A stretch of DNA of 64,000 nucleotides from Hetaerina americana (taxonomy: Eukaryota > Arthropoda > Insecta > Odonata > Calopterygidae): NCBI GenBank assembly GCA_022747635.1, contig JAKTNV010000007.1:4351905-4415904 (forward strand). Direction: 5' to 3'. Under the pieces are notes generated by a model. The model saw only the letters and a list, made by a program, of their open reading frames with translations. It was not told where the DNA came from and did no database searches. This document shows, in pieces, positions 44,243-54,911 of this stretch; the first letter of the stretch is position 1; every line of letters starts with the position of its first letter. The translations under genes were made by a program, and so were the position numbers.

Positions 44243-46075
44243 CTCCCCGGACTACAACCTTAACGTGGTGGAAGGGCTTGTGCGTTCCGATGACCCTTAG
44301 AGCTGTGCTGGCGGCAGTAATAACAATTGCTCCTGGTAGGGTCCCCCATGCCAGATAGGTCGAAGGTTAGGAGCCAGACGAAAGGCAGTTCACGCAGCGT
44401 CTGTTCCTCAGTGAGGCGGCTGCAATGGCGTCTGACCCAAGTGGGGCGGCCATTAACTGATGGTGTCACGTTAAAAACACTATTGAGGAAGCCAACGGGA
44501 AACAACCTCCATTACCATTCCCAAGACTTAAATGATTGATAATAGAGAGAATATGACTCCTGGCAATTACGGGCCTCGGCCCAATCGGCCGTGTGTTGTG
44601 CCCTGTAGCGGGGGAGGCTTCCGCGGTCGTCATCCCACGAAACCCTTGCAAGGGAAAACCAGCAGCAGCAGGACATAAGACGCAGGAGAAGAAGACCAAA
44701 TTAGTTAGAATAGGAACATGGAATGTTAGGACAATGATGAGGACAGGGAAATTGGAAAATGATAAGCGAGAGATGGAAAGGGGAAATATAGATATTTTAG
44801 GTCTATGCGAGGTGAGATGGAAAGATAGCGGGGATTACTGGAGTGATAAGTATACAGGTAGAATAATACCTGTAGAATAATATACAGCGGCGGGGACGAG
44901 AGCCAACGAGGGATTGCAATAGTATTAAATGTAGAGGTAGGAAGAAGCGTAGTCAACATAGAGCAGGTAACGGATAGATTATTACTAATAGAGATTAAAG
45001 CAGAACCGACGAACTTGGTTATTATTCAGGTATACATGCCACCGAGCAACCATAAGGAGGAAGAGGTCGATAGGATATACGATCAGTTAGAGGACATAAT
45101 CGCGTGTGTTCCTGCAGGGAAACATTTGATAGTAATGGGGGATTGGAATACGACGGTAGGCGAAGGAAGAGACGGTGATGAGGTGGGGGACTACGGTTTA
45201 GGCACGAGGAATGACCACGGGGAGAAAGCAGTTGAGTTCTGCAGGAGACAGGGGTAGGTCATCACCAACACTTGGTTTAGACACCACAAAAGACGCAGGT
45301 ATACATGAAAAATTCCAGGTGACTCAGAAAGGTATCAGCTAGGTTATATCATGGTTAGACACAGGATTAGGAACAGTGTGATAAATTCGCACAGCTTCCC
45401 GGGAGCGGATGCGGACTCTGACCATAATTTAGTTGTTATAAAATGTAGCGTCCATTTCAAAAACGTTTCCCTATCTCGGTAGTGTTTTGGACCAACACGG
45501 TCAAAGTAGTAGGGACGTAAGGAGAAGAATTGCGCTAGGCAAAGAGGCTTTCACAAGGAGGAGGGAGTTGATGACGGGGACGTTGAGTAAGGATGTTAAA
45601 AAAAGACTCGTAAAAACTTTGGTATGGAGCGTAGCTATGTGCGGCGCGGAAACGTGGTCATTGAAGCTCAGGAGGATAGACGTAGACTGGAGGCTTTTGA
45701 AATGTGGGTGTGGAGAAGAATGGAGAAGGTGAAATGGGCAGAGAAGAAAACAAATGAGGAAGTAGATGGTATGGTGCGCGAAGAGAGGGGTTTGGTGGGA
45801 GCAATCCTATGGAGGCAGGAGAAGTGGATGAAGGGCGTATAAACCGGCAGTGGAATGTTGAAGACTGTAATAGAGGAGAGAATGTTAGGCAAACGAGTAA
45901 AGGGAAGGAACAGGATAGGGATGTCGGACGGGATGAAGGGAGGAAGAAGAAATGAAAATGGAGCTGTTATAGAGTAGGAGACTAGATTTTGTGTTTTGTT
46001 AGGAGTCACAAAATGTTTTATTTAGTAGCTGTGTCCATCGAAAATCTACCTTATTTGGTAGATTACCTAATAATA
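44243..46075 (+). mobile_element. LINE-A copy 5, RT-deleted
   Basis: It has the 5' UTR (AACGTGGTGGAAGGGCTTGT), the endonuclease region, then a joint at about 45470 directly into SVLDQHGQSSRDVRRRIALG. The linker and RT core (about 1.3 kb) are deleted. The C-terminal domain and 3' UTR end in TTACCTAATAATAATTATTA. It is non-autonomous. Confidence 0.85.
44596..45460 (+). pseudogene. LINE-A copy 5 endonuclease
   Basis: RIGTWNVRTMMRTGKLENDK (44707 onward), then ILGLCEVRWKDSG, then a 12-base duplication near 44857-44880 that breaks the frame, then VYMPPSNHKEEEVDRIYD, MGDWNTTVGEG, and a stop in the QTG-like segment at 45256. SDHNLVV (45418) keeps the catalytic His that copy 4 has lost. Dead through frame breaks, not active-site loss. 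Confidence 0.8.
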
Positions 46076-46339
46076 ATTATTATTATTCAGTCAGGAGCAT
46101 GGCGAAGAACTTGGCGCGCCGGAATCCCTCGGCGGTTGATCGCAGAGGGCTTCCTCCCCGTCTCTCCCTCCCTCCCCCCCACCCCCTCTGCTCCTCTCCT
46201 CTCCTTGGCTACCCTCGATTGAGCACAGACCTCATTTGCTATCCAAGTCGACACCTCACCTTTTTTCAAAATTCATTCCTAATACCATACATTTGATTCT
46301 GGAACACACTTGAAATAATATTGTTCAAATTGCAAGCTA

Positions 46340-46775
46340 CCGCTAGGACGTAAGGCAGAGGTTGATTTACACTACCACACTACCCCTGGCCCGAACACCG
46401 TTCCCCCTAGTGTGGTCGGACAACGTTGTTGTGACCTCTTATCGTTCATAGGAAAAATGAAAATTTAAATCTATCTGTTCTATTTTTAATCTCTCTAATT
46501 TTATTAACATGATTTCTCCTACCTTAGTGCGCTGGGGGTTATAACAAAATTTTCTACATCACTGCAAAAGAGAATCACTTCCAATTTATGCAAGACATCT
46601 GCAATTTAACCTTCGCTCCATGGGTGATTCCCAGCCTAGCTGCTCTAATAGTTCATTGGATACGCAACTCAGTTTGTCCTGACAACGTTTTACAAGTCTA
46701 GCTCCCGTACGCTGCACGCCATCCAATTCGGCAATCAATCCGACCTCCCATCTGGATCCCATTTACTGGATGTAT
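46340..46775 (-). pseudogene. LINE-B remnant
   Basis: The minus strand reads WEVGLIAELDGVQRTGARLV, KRCQDKLSCVSN and LLEQLGWESPMERR, equivalent to the copy at 2040-2190. The 3'-end signature (plus strand GCTAGGACGTAAGGCAG) is at about 46342-46358. Frameshifts and stops are present. Confidence 0.75.
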
Positions 46776-46781
46776 ATTCTA

Positions 46782-47637
46782 AAGGAATGAAAGTGGGCGG
46801 GGAATTCGTAAAATCAGTTAGGTTTGCTGATGACTAAGCTTTAGTTTGTCAGTCAGCCAAGGGGCTGCAAGCATTGCTGAGTGAATTGGAAATTCAGTGC
46901 GACAGGTATGGGATGAGAATCAATATTAATAAAACAAAGGTTATGCGATTTTCCAGAAAGAATAGGCCTAAGCTTAACATTAAAATAGGAGGGCAAAACT
47001 AGAGCAGGTAGAACAGTTTACGTATCTCGGTAGTGTTTTGGATCAACACGGTCAAAGTGGTAGGGACGTAAGGAGAAGAATTGCGCTAGGCAAAGAGGCT
47101 TTCACAAGGAGGAGGGAGTTGATGACGGGGACTCTGAGTAAGGATGTTAAGAAAAGACTCGTAAAAACTTTGATATGGAGCGTAGCTATGTATGGTGCGG
47201 AAACGTGGTCATTGAAGCAGGAGGATAGACGTAGATTGGAGGCTTTTGAAATGTGGGTGTGGAGAAGAATGGAGAAGGTGAAATGGACAGAGAAGAAAAC
47301 AAATGAGGAAGTACTTGTTATGGTGGGCGAAGAGAGGGGTTTGTTGGGAGCAATCCTATGGAGGCAGGAAAAGTGGATGAAGGGGGTATTGACCGGCAGT
47401 GGAATGATGAAGACTGTGATAGAGGGTAGAATGTTGGGCAAAAGAGGAAAGGGAAGGAACAGGATAGGGATGTCGGACGGGATGAAGGGAGGAAGAAAGT
47501 ACTCAGAGATGAAGAGGGACCTAATATAGAGTAGGATGATGTATTTTGTGTTTTGTTAGGAGTAATAAAATATTTGTTTGGTAGTTGTGTCCATCCAAAA
47601 ACCTACCTTAACCGGTAGATTACCTTAAAAAAAAAAA
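46782..47637 (+). pseudogene. LINE-A copy 7, 5'-truncated RT end
   Basis: It starts at GMKVGGEFVKSVRF. TAA replaces the codon after FADD (near 46834), and one A is missing at about 46998. From 47038 it is open for 163 codons to SEMKRDLI, covering the whole C-terminal domain. It ends CCTACCTTAACCGGTAGATT followed by poly(A). The best-preserved 3' part of the family. Confidence 0.85.
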
Positions 47638-49252
47638 ATTCTAAGAGAAGCCTAACCGGCGAAAGATAACATTTCTCTTTAACCTTCTCGTCACATTTCT
47701 CCAAATACTCCGCTCTTTCTATTTCCGAATTCCTGATGCGTTAGGCGTTTAGAAAAAAACTTCTCGTAATCCGAAAATTTCCGAAAACTTGTATTTGGTG
47801 GGAATGATGGTGGGGACCCTCAGGCAAGGGAAAGCAAGATAGAGGAAGGAATAGGACCGGAGGAGTTGCTGTTCAATGTAAATCCCCCTTGGGAATATGC
47901 AGCCTCACATTATGGCGATGTGTCAATGGTCCGGCCTTTGTCCCAACAGTTCGAGTTTTTCCCGTCTCTCGCAGAGGGCACCGCATTCACCGCACGGTGC
48001 GCAGATCTGTCTTGCTGCGTCTGAATGACATTCTTGGTATCTCTTGGCAATCCTCCTCGGTGGTTTTAAAACGGATTCAAAAAGGATTTGCCTTAACTAT
48101 CGCAGTTAAGACATCGATTCATGAAAACTTTTGTCTCCGAATTCCGAAATCGTTGCGGGAAATATTGAGTGAAGTGAAATCGACGCGCCTTTAAAGCGGA
48201 TATGCAAAATGGAAACGAATAGGGTTATCGGAAATTCGAGAAAACCATTATCTTTTTAAGCATTGCATAAACCTTTTCTATGATCTATGGTTGACTAGGA
48301 CGCATTCATGGCAGTTTTGCAAAATTCAATAATTTTAAAAGGTATATTACAGCATCTTTTGTTTCTGGCTTTAGGAATACAATAAACTAAATTTTATTAT
48401 GTATTACACTCACTAATTTTTATATTATTCATCAATTGGAATTTCAATTGATAATATGTGAATAAATGCCAAAACCTAGAGAGAGGATTAAACTTTCATT
48501 GTTAATCCACTTTTTTTTCTTAATGCGGAATCATTTTTTTAATACATTCCGCCAGTCTCGCTCACTTTCGAAGGCCTGACGTCATTCGTGATGGATCGCA
48601 ACTCCGGAATATAGCTGTACAGAGCTACATTTGCGAAATAGAAAAGAATATGCGGATATTTCAAAATAGTTCTTTATTTAATTTTCAATTCGACTCGACT
48701 TCTCTCCAAAAGCTATCGAACTGAAAGACGCTGAGCCAGAATTTCTCCAAATGGGCCGAAGGGGGGATCTGAAGTTGCGAAGCGGGAGATCGTCGGTGTT
48801 GGTCACCTCGGGAGACGAAAGCCAAGGGACATCCGGGTGGGGGTTTATTCTCGTTGCCACTTGGGTCGCCGCTCGCTGCCCGTCGAGCGGTTCTGCGACC
48901 ACGGCACTGATTTAATACTAAATGGGCGGCCGCCGGATAACCCCCTTCACCCCACCGAGACTAGGCGACTGGAATGAGGGACGAAAGTCATCGTGGGGGC
49001 GAATAAGGGGCGAACAGGGCGGACCAAATGAAACAACTGGTACTAAAAAGAACTTGTCGATGAGATAATATAGCAATAATCCCTTTACATACCTTCTCAG
49101 AGAAAACTTTTTCGGAATATTTTCGATATTAATTCCTCATGCGCGTGTCTAAAAGACTTGAAAATTCATTTTCACATCATTTTTTAGTAAACACATGACT
49201 TGCAGGCGACACAATTGAGCTTAGATTATTTCTTGCTTGTAAGACGCATGTA

Positions 49253-49255
<3 letters not shown>
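47638..49255. other. Interval without recognisable gene
   Basis: AT-rich at 48290-48540, GC-richer at 48750-49030. Open frames of 101 codons (47889) and 74 codons (48678, minus) match nothing I know. Confidence 0.3.
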
Positions 49256-49308
<53 letters not shown>

Positions 49309-49345
49309 CACATACACATATGTATATATATACATATTTTTTTTT
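49256..49345. repeat. (TA)n with CA-rich tail
   Basis: About 45 bases of TA, then a (CATA)-rich stretch. Confidence 0.9.
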
Positions 49346-49384
49346 AATGTGCAAACTAATACGTATGTATTCTGCCTACCGTCA

Positions 49385-50020
49385 CGCACTCCTCCGAGCG
49401 CCCATCCGTGCGAATATTTCGCGACGTCCCCTTCCTCTGCGTCCGATGGAGCGCATTCACCCTCCTCGCCATTCCACCCTCGGCCCTGCAATGGCCCTCG
49501 CGATTATTACTTCGATCGACTACCCTCCCCCCCTTCCTCCTCCTCCACCCTATAAGATACGGGGGAATATGTGATGCGCAACAATTTCTCATGCCACTGA
49601 CGTCCGATGCAAATTTTAAATTCCCAAGTGCCGCCAACGTGCATCGCGAATCTCGAGTGGTGGATTTCGCGGTGGTGGACCGCACCACCGCGACGTCATC
49701 CAGGGCGCGGTGCGTGTCGCCGCGCAGCAGAGGGGGGTGTGCCTCGAGGCCCACCAAGCTCCGCCCTCACCTCTCGCGACTCGGGATTCATTGGGGCGGG
49801 GGAGACGCCCCACTTTCCAATGGGGGGAGGAAGGGTCGCGTCGCCCTCGTTATAACGAGCCCTCCGGGGATGGATGTGTGTTGTGTGGAGGAAGAGGCAT
49901 CCGCCCCGGGGTGGATGGGAACCCCCTCCCCTTGCAGTGTCACCCCTCCACACTCGTTACTTCTTCGAACACCGCATTCACTCGTCTCCGAGACGACGAT
50001 CTTTCGCCTGGAATGCATGG
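49385..50020. other. GC-rich island
   Basis: CpG-dense. ORFs up to 214 codons overlap on both strands. There is no domain-like sequence, so I treat them as compositional. Confidence 0.35.
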
Positions 50021-50460
50021 GAAAGATGAAATATAAAACTAAGCACAAGTAACTTGAAAAGAGTCTCCAACGAAAGTGCATTGTATGCAATGGAATTAGT
50101 AATAGCTGAAGTTCGAAACTTAGTTTCCTCCGCACTTCCCACTTTCGACATGAGAATGAATATACAATGGATTACTTGCAGCCGAGCGCCCCTCGCCCCC
50201 TCTCCGCTTCCATCGGGCGCCTCCATCCAGGATCCGCCCCTCTTCCTCCCTCCACCCCCCTCCCTCCATCCCCATCCCTCCTTCCCTACGCACTCATACT
50301 CTACTCGTCCGATCCTAAGCTGATGTCACGAGGAGCCCACCATATTCATAATATCACCGCGAGTGAGTGTGGCAGGGGGTATTAGGTCAAAGGCCATTTA
50401 AGTAATTCTTATTATATATAATTATGCCCCTATTCTCCATCTCCTAGGAGATGTTTTCCA

Positions 50461-50514
50461 TTTTCCCTCTCCTCATCGCTCTAACAATAGTCAGGGTGAT
50501 GAGGAGAGGGAAAA
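50461..50514. repeat. 17-bp perfect hairpin
   Basis: 50461-50477 (TTTTCCCTCTCCTCATC) and 50498-50514 are exact complements, with a 20-base loop. No adjacent element is recognised. It may be a MITE relic. Confidence 0.7.
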
Positions 50515-50799
50515 CTTCATCCTAACCGCTGCAGCTCCCTCCCTCGCGAGTTCCCCCTTTCTAGAGCTTTCAATTCAGATGTCCAAGAATTTCGTGTGAT
50601 GACGAGGCCTTTATTAACTTCCAAATTTAAAGCATGAAAGAATAAACTGAACTCATCAAAATGGCGAAAGAAAGCGAGAGAGAGAGAGAGAGACAGTTCA
50701 CCAGGCACCTTGATGCATAATTGGAACTCTAAGGAATGCGATATTTTGGATGAATAGAGACCTACTTCCTATTCCGACTTGACAATTCATTCTTCAGAC

Positions 50800-50965
50800 T
50801 AACTTAAAACGTTCACCGCTCATGTATTCTTTATGACTCTTCGTTTTAGTTCCTAGCTGCTCTTCGTTGCTTTCGATCTAGTTCCAAAATTAGGCCCAAT
50901 TCATGAGGATCCCATGCGGTTGCAGGACATACTCCAGGTGGAGCATTTTAGGAATCGCATGCTGC
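50800..50965 (-). pseudogene. LINE-B remnant
   Basis: Fragments on the minus strand (LEYVLQPHGI, IESNEEQLG) parallel the LEYA..DPHG and IECKEEQLG segments of the copy at 37.9 kb. Very decayed. The 3'-end signature GTGTGGCAGGGGGTATTAGG at 50370-50389 may belong to the same or another copy. Confidence 0.5.
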
Positions 50966-52095
50966 AAATTGGCCATTATGGTCGCTTCGCATGATGATGT
51001 GCAGGAAAGGTAATCTTCACATATAACACACTGCAACCCATGTCACGCTGGTGTGAGCTGCAGGATCACCAGCGATAGGGGGAGCATTTTGCCGATGGTA
51101 AACTCACACTGTGTTCCGGTAGCCACTTGTTATCACTATGCGGACGCAATTCCGGGACGTCGAAGGACACGAAAAGATGTCCGCCGCCCCTTCCACGAGT
51201 ACCACCTTCCCCCACCGCACTCCACAACTCCCGGCTGAATCAAAATGTAAATGAAGTGTTTGATATTTATATTAGGAGAGAATGAATTTCAGTTACAGCA
51301 ATTACATTCACTGGAATACAATATATTGGTTCAAGAGCTGGAAGAAACGTTGGCAAAGGTAAGTCGTCAGCCAAGGCATGTACTTTGGGGGCGACAAGTT
51401 CAATTAAGCTGTTTAAGTCGAAATAAACTAGTTATAAAATCAGTCCTGTCTTTTTTTGATCACACCTTTTATTATAAATAACTCTTCCGTCCGGACACAT
51501 TGGATTGAAGGGAGGGATCGACAGGTAGCGCCACCAAGCAGCGATGGACATAAGGGTCGATCCCTTCAACGGAACACAAACGCATTCCATTTACATGTTG
51601 CGTATCAGAGTCAAGCAGTGCTATGGTCGTCTTGTTTGACCATTCCTGGGAGTGGTGCGGGTGCGAGAGGGTGCGGAGTGGGGGTGGAGGTCACGAGTGT
51701 CCCCTTCGAGGGAGCCATCGGTGAGGTCAGAGGGCAAGAAATGGCGGAACAGGGGGCGTTCACTCGCCTCTTGTCCCTCGAGGAAATCTTCGATCTATAT
51801 GCTGATCGATAAGCTGATCGATCGATCAATCGGGCGAGACAGCAGAGGCAATGCACCACCGCCCGAGATCTGTTCTTCCAACAAACGAAGGGCGCGGAAT
51901 TTGACAGCGATGGACGCCGTTCCACTCGGACAGCCAATCCCATTTGAGTCCCTTCTACGTCCTGCGAAGTACCCTCCGGGACACCCACAGGTCGTATGGC
52001 AGGGGGTGGTTTCACAACACGGATGCCGCATTAAAAGTACGAGCTGCTTCAATATTAGTAACCAATAGATATTTTCAAATAATTAAAACGCTGTA

Positions 52096-52340
52096 TCTCA
52101 ATGCAACAATTTCAGAGTGTAAAAATCATTCGCCTTGACCGGGATACGAACCCAGATCCCTCAATATCCGGTCGAGTGCTTTAGCCAGTTAAGCTATCGA
52201 GGCGTCCTCTTAAACTCCAGTCAAGACGAATGATTTTTACACTCTGAAATTGTTGCATTGAGATGCACATTAGCGGATGACTCCGTTAAAAGTTACTGTT
52301 GCGGCATCTCCCGCAGTTTCTTTGGAATTTGTTAAAACGC
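52096..52340 (-). mobile_element. S3 tRNA-derived SINE with inverted duplication
   Basis: The minus strand at 52205-52133 folds like a tRNA: a 7-bp acceptor stem with one mismatch, A-box TAGCTTAACTGG, an anticodon arm CTCGA/TTGAG with GGA in the loop, and B-box GGTTCGTATCC. The body next to it (52132 leftwards) is repeated in inverse orientation on the other side of the head. 52096-52139 and 52220-52263 are complementary over 44 bases with one mismatch. The right-hand body continues to about 52340 and matches the fragments at 5884 and 18905. The anticodon region lacks a T at position 33 and there is no long variable arm, so it is a SINE head rather than a working tRNA-Ser. Confidence 0.75.
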
Positions 52341-52812
52341 TGTAAATAACTTCGGCAGCAGCAGATAATGTCCACCACGGTACCTAAGTATAGACTACTT
52401 CTATATGTATGAAAGACGAGCACCCAGTCTGTGGAAATATAAGGGTTGGTTGAGATAATCGTCGCACTTGGCAGTTGGAGAACGCGGTGACGCGATGGAG
52501 CGGTTGACTCTGATCGAAGGTGCACGGAGGTGGTGCGGAGGTTGCAGTCGGTGATCGACCGTGGGGATGATGTGAAACGGGAGACGCCGACGGAGGGGGG
52601 TTGTTTGAGGGCATTTGTCAACATCATCGATGTTTGCGTGGCGACGAACGGCGAATGTCCCTTCAAACATCCCCCACACACGATGTCTTCTTCTTCGTGG
52701 TCTCCATTCCCCTGCCTGCCCTCAATGGAGCTCTGCGTTTAATACGCGATCGTCACCCGCGTGTACTCTGCGGAAGGAAATCTCTCAACGTGATTGAATT
52801 GATGCAGAAAAA
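52341..52812. other. Unassigned, possible old transposase relic
   Basis: A 70-codon plus-strand frame from 52530 reads VIDRGDDVKRETPTEGGCLR, then NIIDVCVATNGEC. The second part loosely resembles the DVC-(x)-AT-(x)-G block at the C-terminus of some Tc1/mariner-superfamily transposases. The similarity is weak and there is no catalytic core, so I make no assignment. Confidence 0.15.
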
Positions 52813-52936
52813 ATGAGAGAATTTCAGGGTGAGAATATTACTCGCCAGGACCGGGATTCGAACTCTGGTCTCTTGATTTTCGGTCTAGAACTTTGACGAG
52901 TTAAAATTCCGAAGCATCCTCTTACACTTCCCTAAA
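52813..52936 (-). mobile_element. S3 SINE, diverged copy
   Basis: The plus strand reads GAATTTCAGGGTGAGAATAT, then ACCGGGATTCGAACTCTGG (B-box complement), then GCATCCTCTTA, in the same order as 52110-52210. The tRNA fold is degraded. Confidence 0.6.
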
Positions 52937-54115
52937 TTTAAAAGCTGTCCTGAAGCACCCTCGTCCCAGATGGGGAGTAGATGAACGTATGTATATAAAG
53001 CCTATTGTATCTGTGAATTTTCCATCCGAAATACTAACGTAGAATACTAACCAGTATTAAGTGTCTGAATTGCATGTTTGCCTGCCCTCTATTGATTAAT
53101 TTTCTTGCTCTATTCGCATAGACCTAGGAATACCTGCTAACCATGTAATACTCGTAGTATATGTAGGCATGTTGCATGATTGGTGTTTGGTTCCACGCGG
53201 TTTTTGGTGGATCGCGGGGTGCCTGGTGCACGAGGAAAAAGTATGAGTGCATGTAGAATTGCTTGTGATCTACCACCCCCTGCCTTACGTCCTTGCGACA
53301 GCTTGCGGGGCATTTTGTAGATGGAGATGTAAATTAAAGTTCTAAAGGCTTTTAAAGGGGTCGACGTCTGAATAATTGCCGCGTGTACGTGCCATTAATT
53401 AATGGAAGCCGAGCGCGTGGGGTCAAAGGACACGGGATTAAGGCCAACGCTCCTAACACATAACCTTTGACAAATTCAATGGAACCTCAGGAATGGCGCA
53501 AAGGTATATTTAGCAGAGTCGTCCGATGGTGTTTACACTCATTCGAGAGCTCCACATTCGCAAACAAAACTCAGCCCGGAGCACTCGGTCGCGTTGCCAA
53601 CGGTTTGCGCTCGAATCTCTGCGTCTACTATGCGAACGAGTTTGAACTGCTCCGATCCTCACATATTCGTGACTCCACGCCGGAAGACAATCATACCACG
53701 GAATGAACAGGACTCATGACAACATTGTGATATAATATTCTTGAGAAGTAATGAGGGCATTTTCAAGGCGAGAATTGAATTGGTAGGGAATACTTAAATG
53801 ACGTTTACATCCACTTTCGCTCTGAACTACGCCAAGACGGCGTATGGCAAAAGGTGTTCGGTACCTCACTTACAACTAGTGATTGGAGTGACAGCTGATT
53901 ACTAACATTCCGTGCAATTTCATCTCCGTGATATTTAAGTTGGCTTAGGCAAGAAAAAATTATTTTAACAGCGGATTTATTGAGTTTACGCAGCATTTTA
54001 AATATTTCGTGCGTTATGCGCTAAGCTTACAGACACCGCTAACGCTGCTCAACCAATAATGCTGACATTTTCTCATTGCTGAAGGCAATTCGTTCTATTT
54101 TCTGCTTGTTTCTTC
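52937..54115. other. Interval without recognisable gene
   Basis: It contains a LINE-B 3'-end scrap at 53258-53335 (ACCACCCCCTGCCTTACGTC) and a 79-codon frame at 53467 without a known domain. Confidence 0.3.
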
Positions 54116-54257
54116 TGTGCTAATTCTGTCATTATTAAACCAAGTATAGGTTTCAAATAAAATAGATGGAACAGTCCATTCAATTCTAAAGAATTCGAAG
54201 TAATATGGGCGTAGGAAGTGGTTCTTTCGGGTTTTCTTCCGCGTGTATCCATTTTTC

Positions 54258-54299
54258 GGACGATATTTCGCCAACGTTCCAGTTGGCTTCCTCAGGTCC
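54258..54299 (-). ncRNA. Hammerhead-like motif of PLE-1
   Basis: On the minus strand: stem I GGAC (54299-54296); core CTGAGGA (54295-54289); stem II GCCAAC with GTTGGC, six pairs; GAAA (54269-54266); TATC; stem I GTCC (54261-54258), fully pairing with GGAC. This is the hammerhead order with CTGANGA and GAAA intact. Stem III is reduced to nothing (TATC), so cleavage would be weak at best. Confidence 0.45.
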
Positions 54300-54349
54300 A
54301 CTGAAGTGCCGATGCAGGTTTTGGTCCAATATATATACCCTCCGTTTGG

Positions 54350-54908
54350 CGCCTATTTTTTGGAGGTGTGCTCTGATTCGTTGAAATCCTTGAGGACACG
54401 TTTCCACGCGCTGGCGAGGGGGTAGCCGTCCTCGCGGTTGAAATTTCTGGGCGTTTTTGCAATTTCAATTGCCTCTCTGATGATCCTTGGGTAGTAGCGG
54501 CCTTCTTTATTCAATAAAGTGGCGTTGTCAAACTCAATATTATGTGTCGGTCCACTCCAATGATGTTCAGCCACCGCTGACTGCTGGAACTGTCTATTTT
54601 TTACGGCCCTTCTGTGTTCTTGGACTCGGCATTTCAGCGCTCTTGATGTTTGGCCGATGTAGGAGTTGCCGCAGCTGCATTTGATTTGGTAGATTCCTCC
54701 AGAGATGTCTTTTGGGAGGCGGTCTTTCGCGTTGACGAGGATATTGGCCACTTTGGTTACGCATTTGAACCTGGCTGAGACGTTGTGTTTCCGGAGGGCC
54801 CTCGCAATTTTTTCCGTTGTTCCGGCGACGTACGGCAGGATAGCGTGTGCCGTCGCCTTTTCCTTAGGGCTAGTCTCGTCGGTCCTCTCGGTCCCATCGG
54901 TCCTCTAA
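54350..54908 (-). pseudogene. PLE-1 GIY-YIG endonuclease domain
   Basis: The minus strand reads ILPYVAGTTEKIARALRKHN, then RFKCVTKVANILVN, then GGIYQIKCSCGNSYIGQTSR (GIY..YIG catalytic motifs intact), then LKCRVQEHRRAVK (the conserved Arg and EH), then SAVAEHHW, then REAIEIAKTPRNFNREDGYP, ending HTSKK with a stop near 54353. This is a complete GIY-YIG domain of a Penelope-like protein, with no stop in about 185 codons. The N-terminal RT is missing. In a complete element the domain nicks target DNA for insertion. Confidence 0.88.
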
Positions 54909-54911
54909 AAT

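Larger units (their letters stand above)
54116..54911 (-). mobile_element. PLE-1, 3' part with hammerhead-like hairpin
   Basis: The minus strand runs from the pre-GIY-YIG linker (54908) to the 3' UTR. The upstream end is cut by PLE-2, which lies head to head at 54912. The 3' UTR carries the hairpin at 54258-54299. Confidence 0.85.

Noticed and set aside
52530..52742. Transposase-like ORF
   Set aside because: Only a weak resemblance over one short block. No catalytic residues and no terminal repeats.
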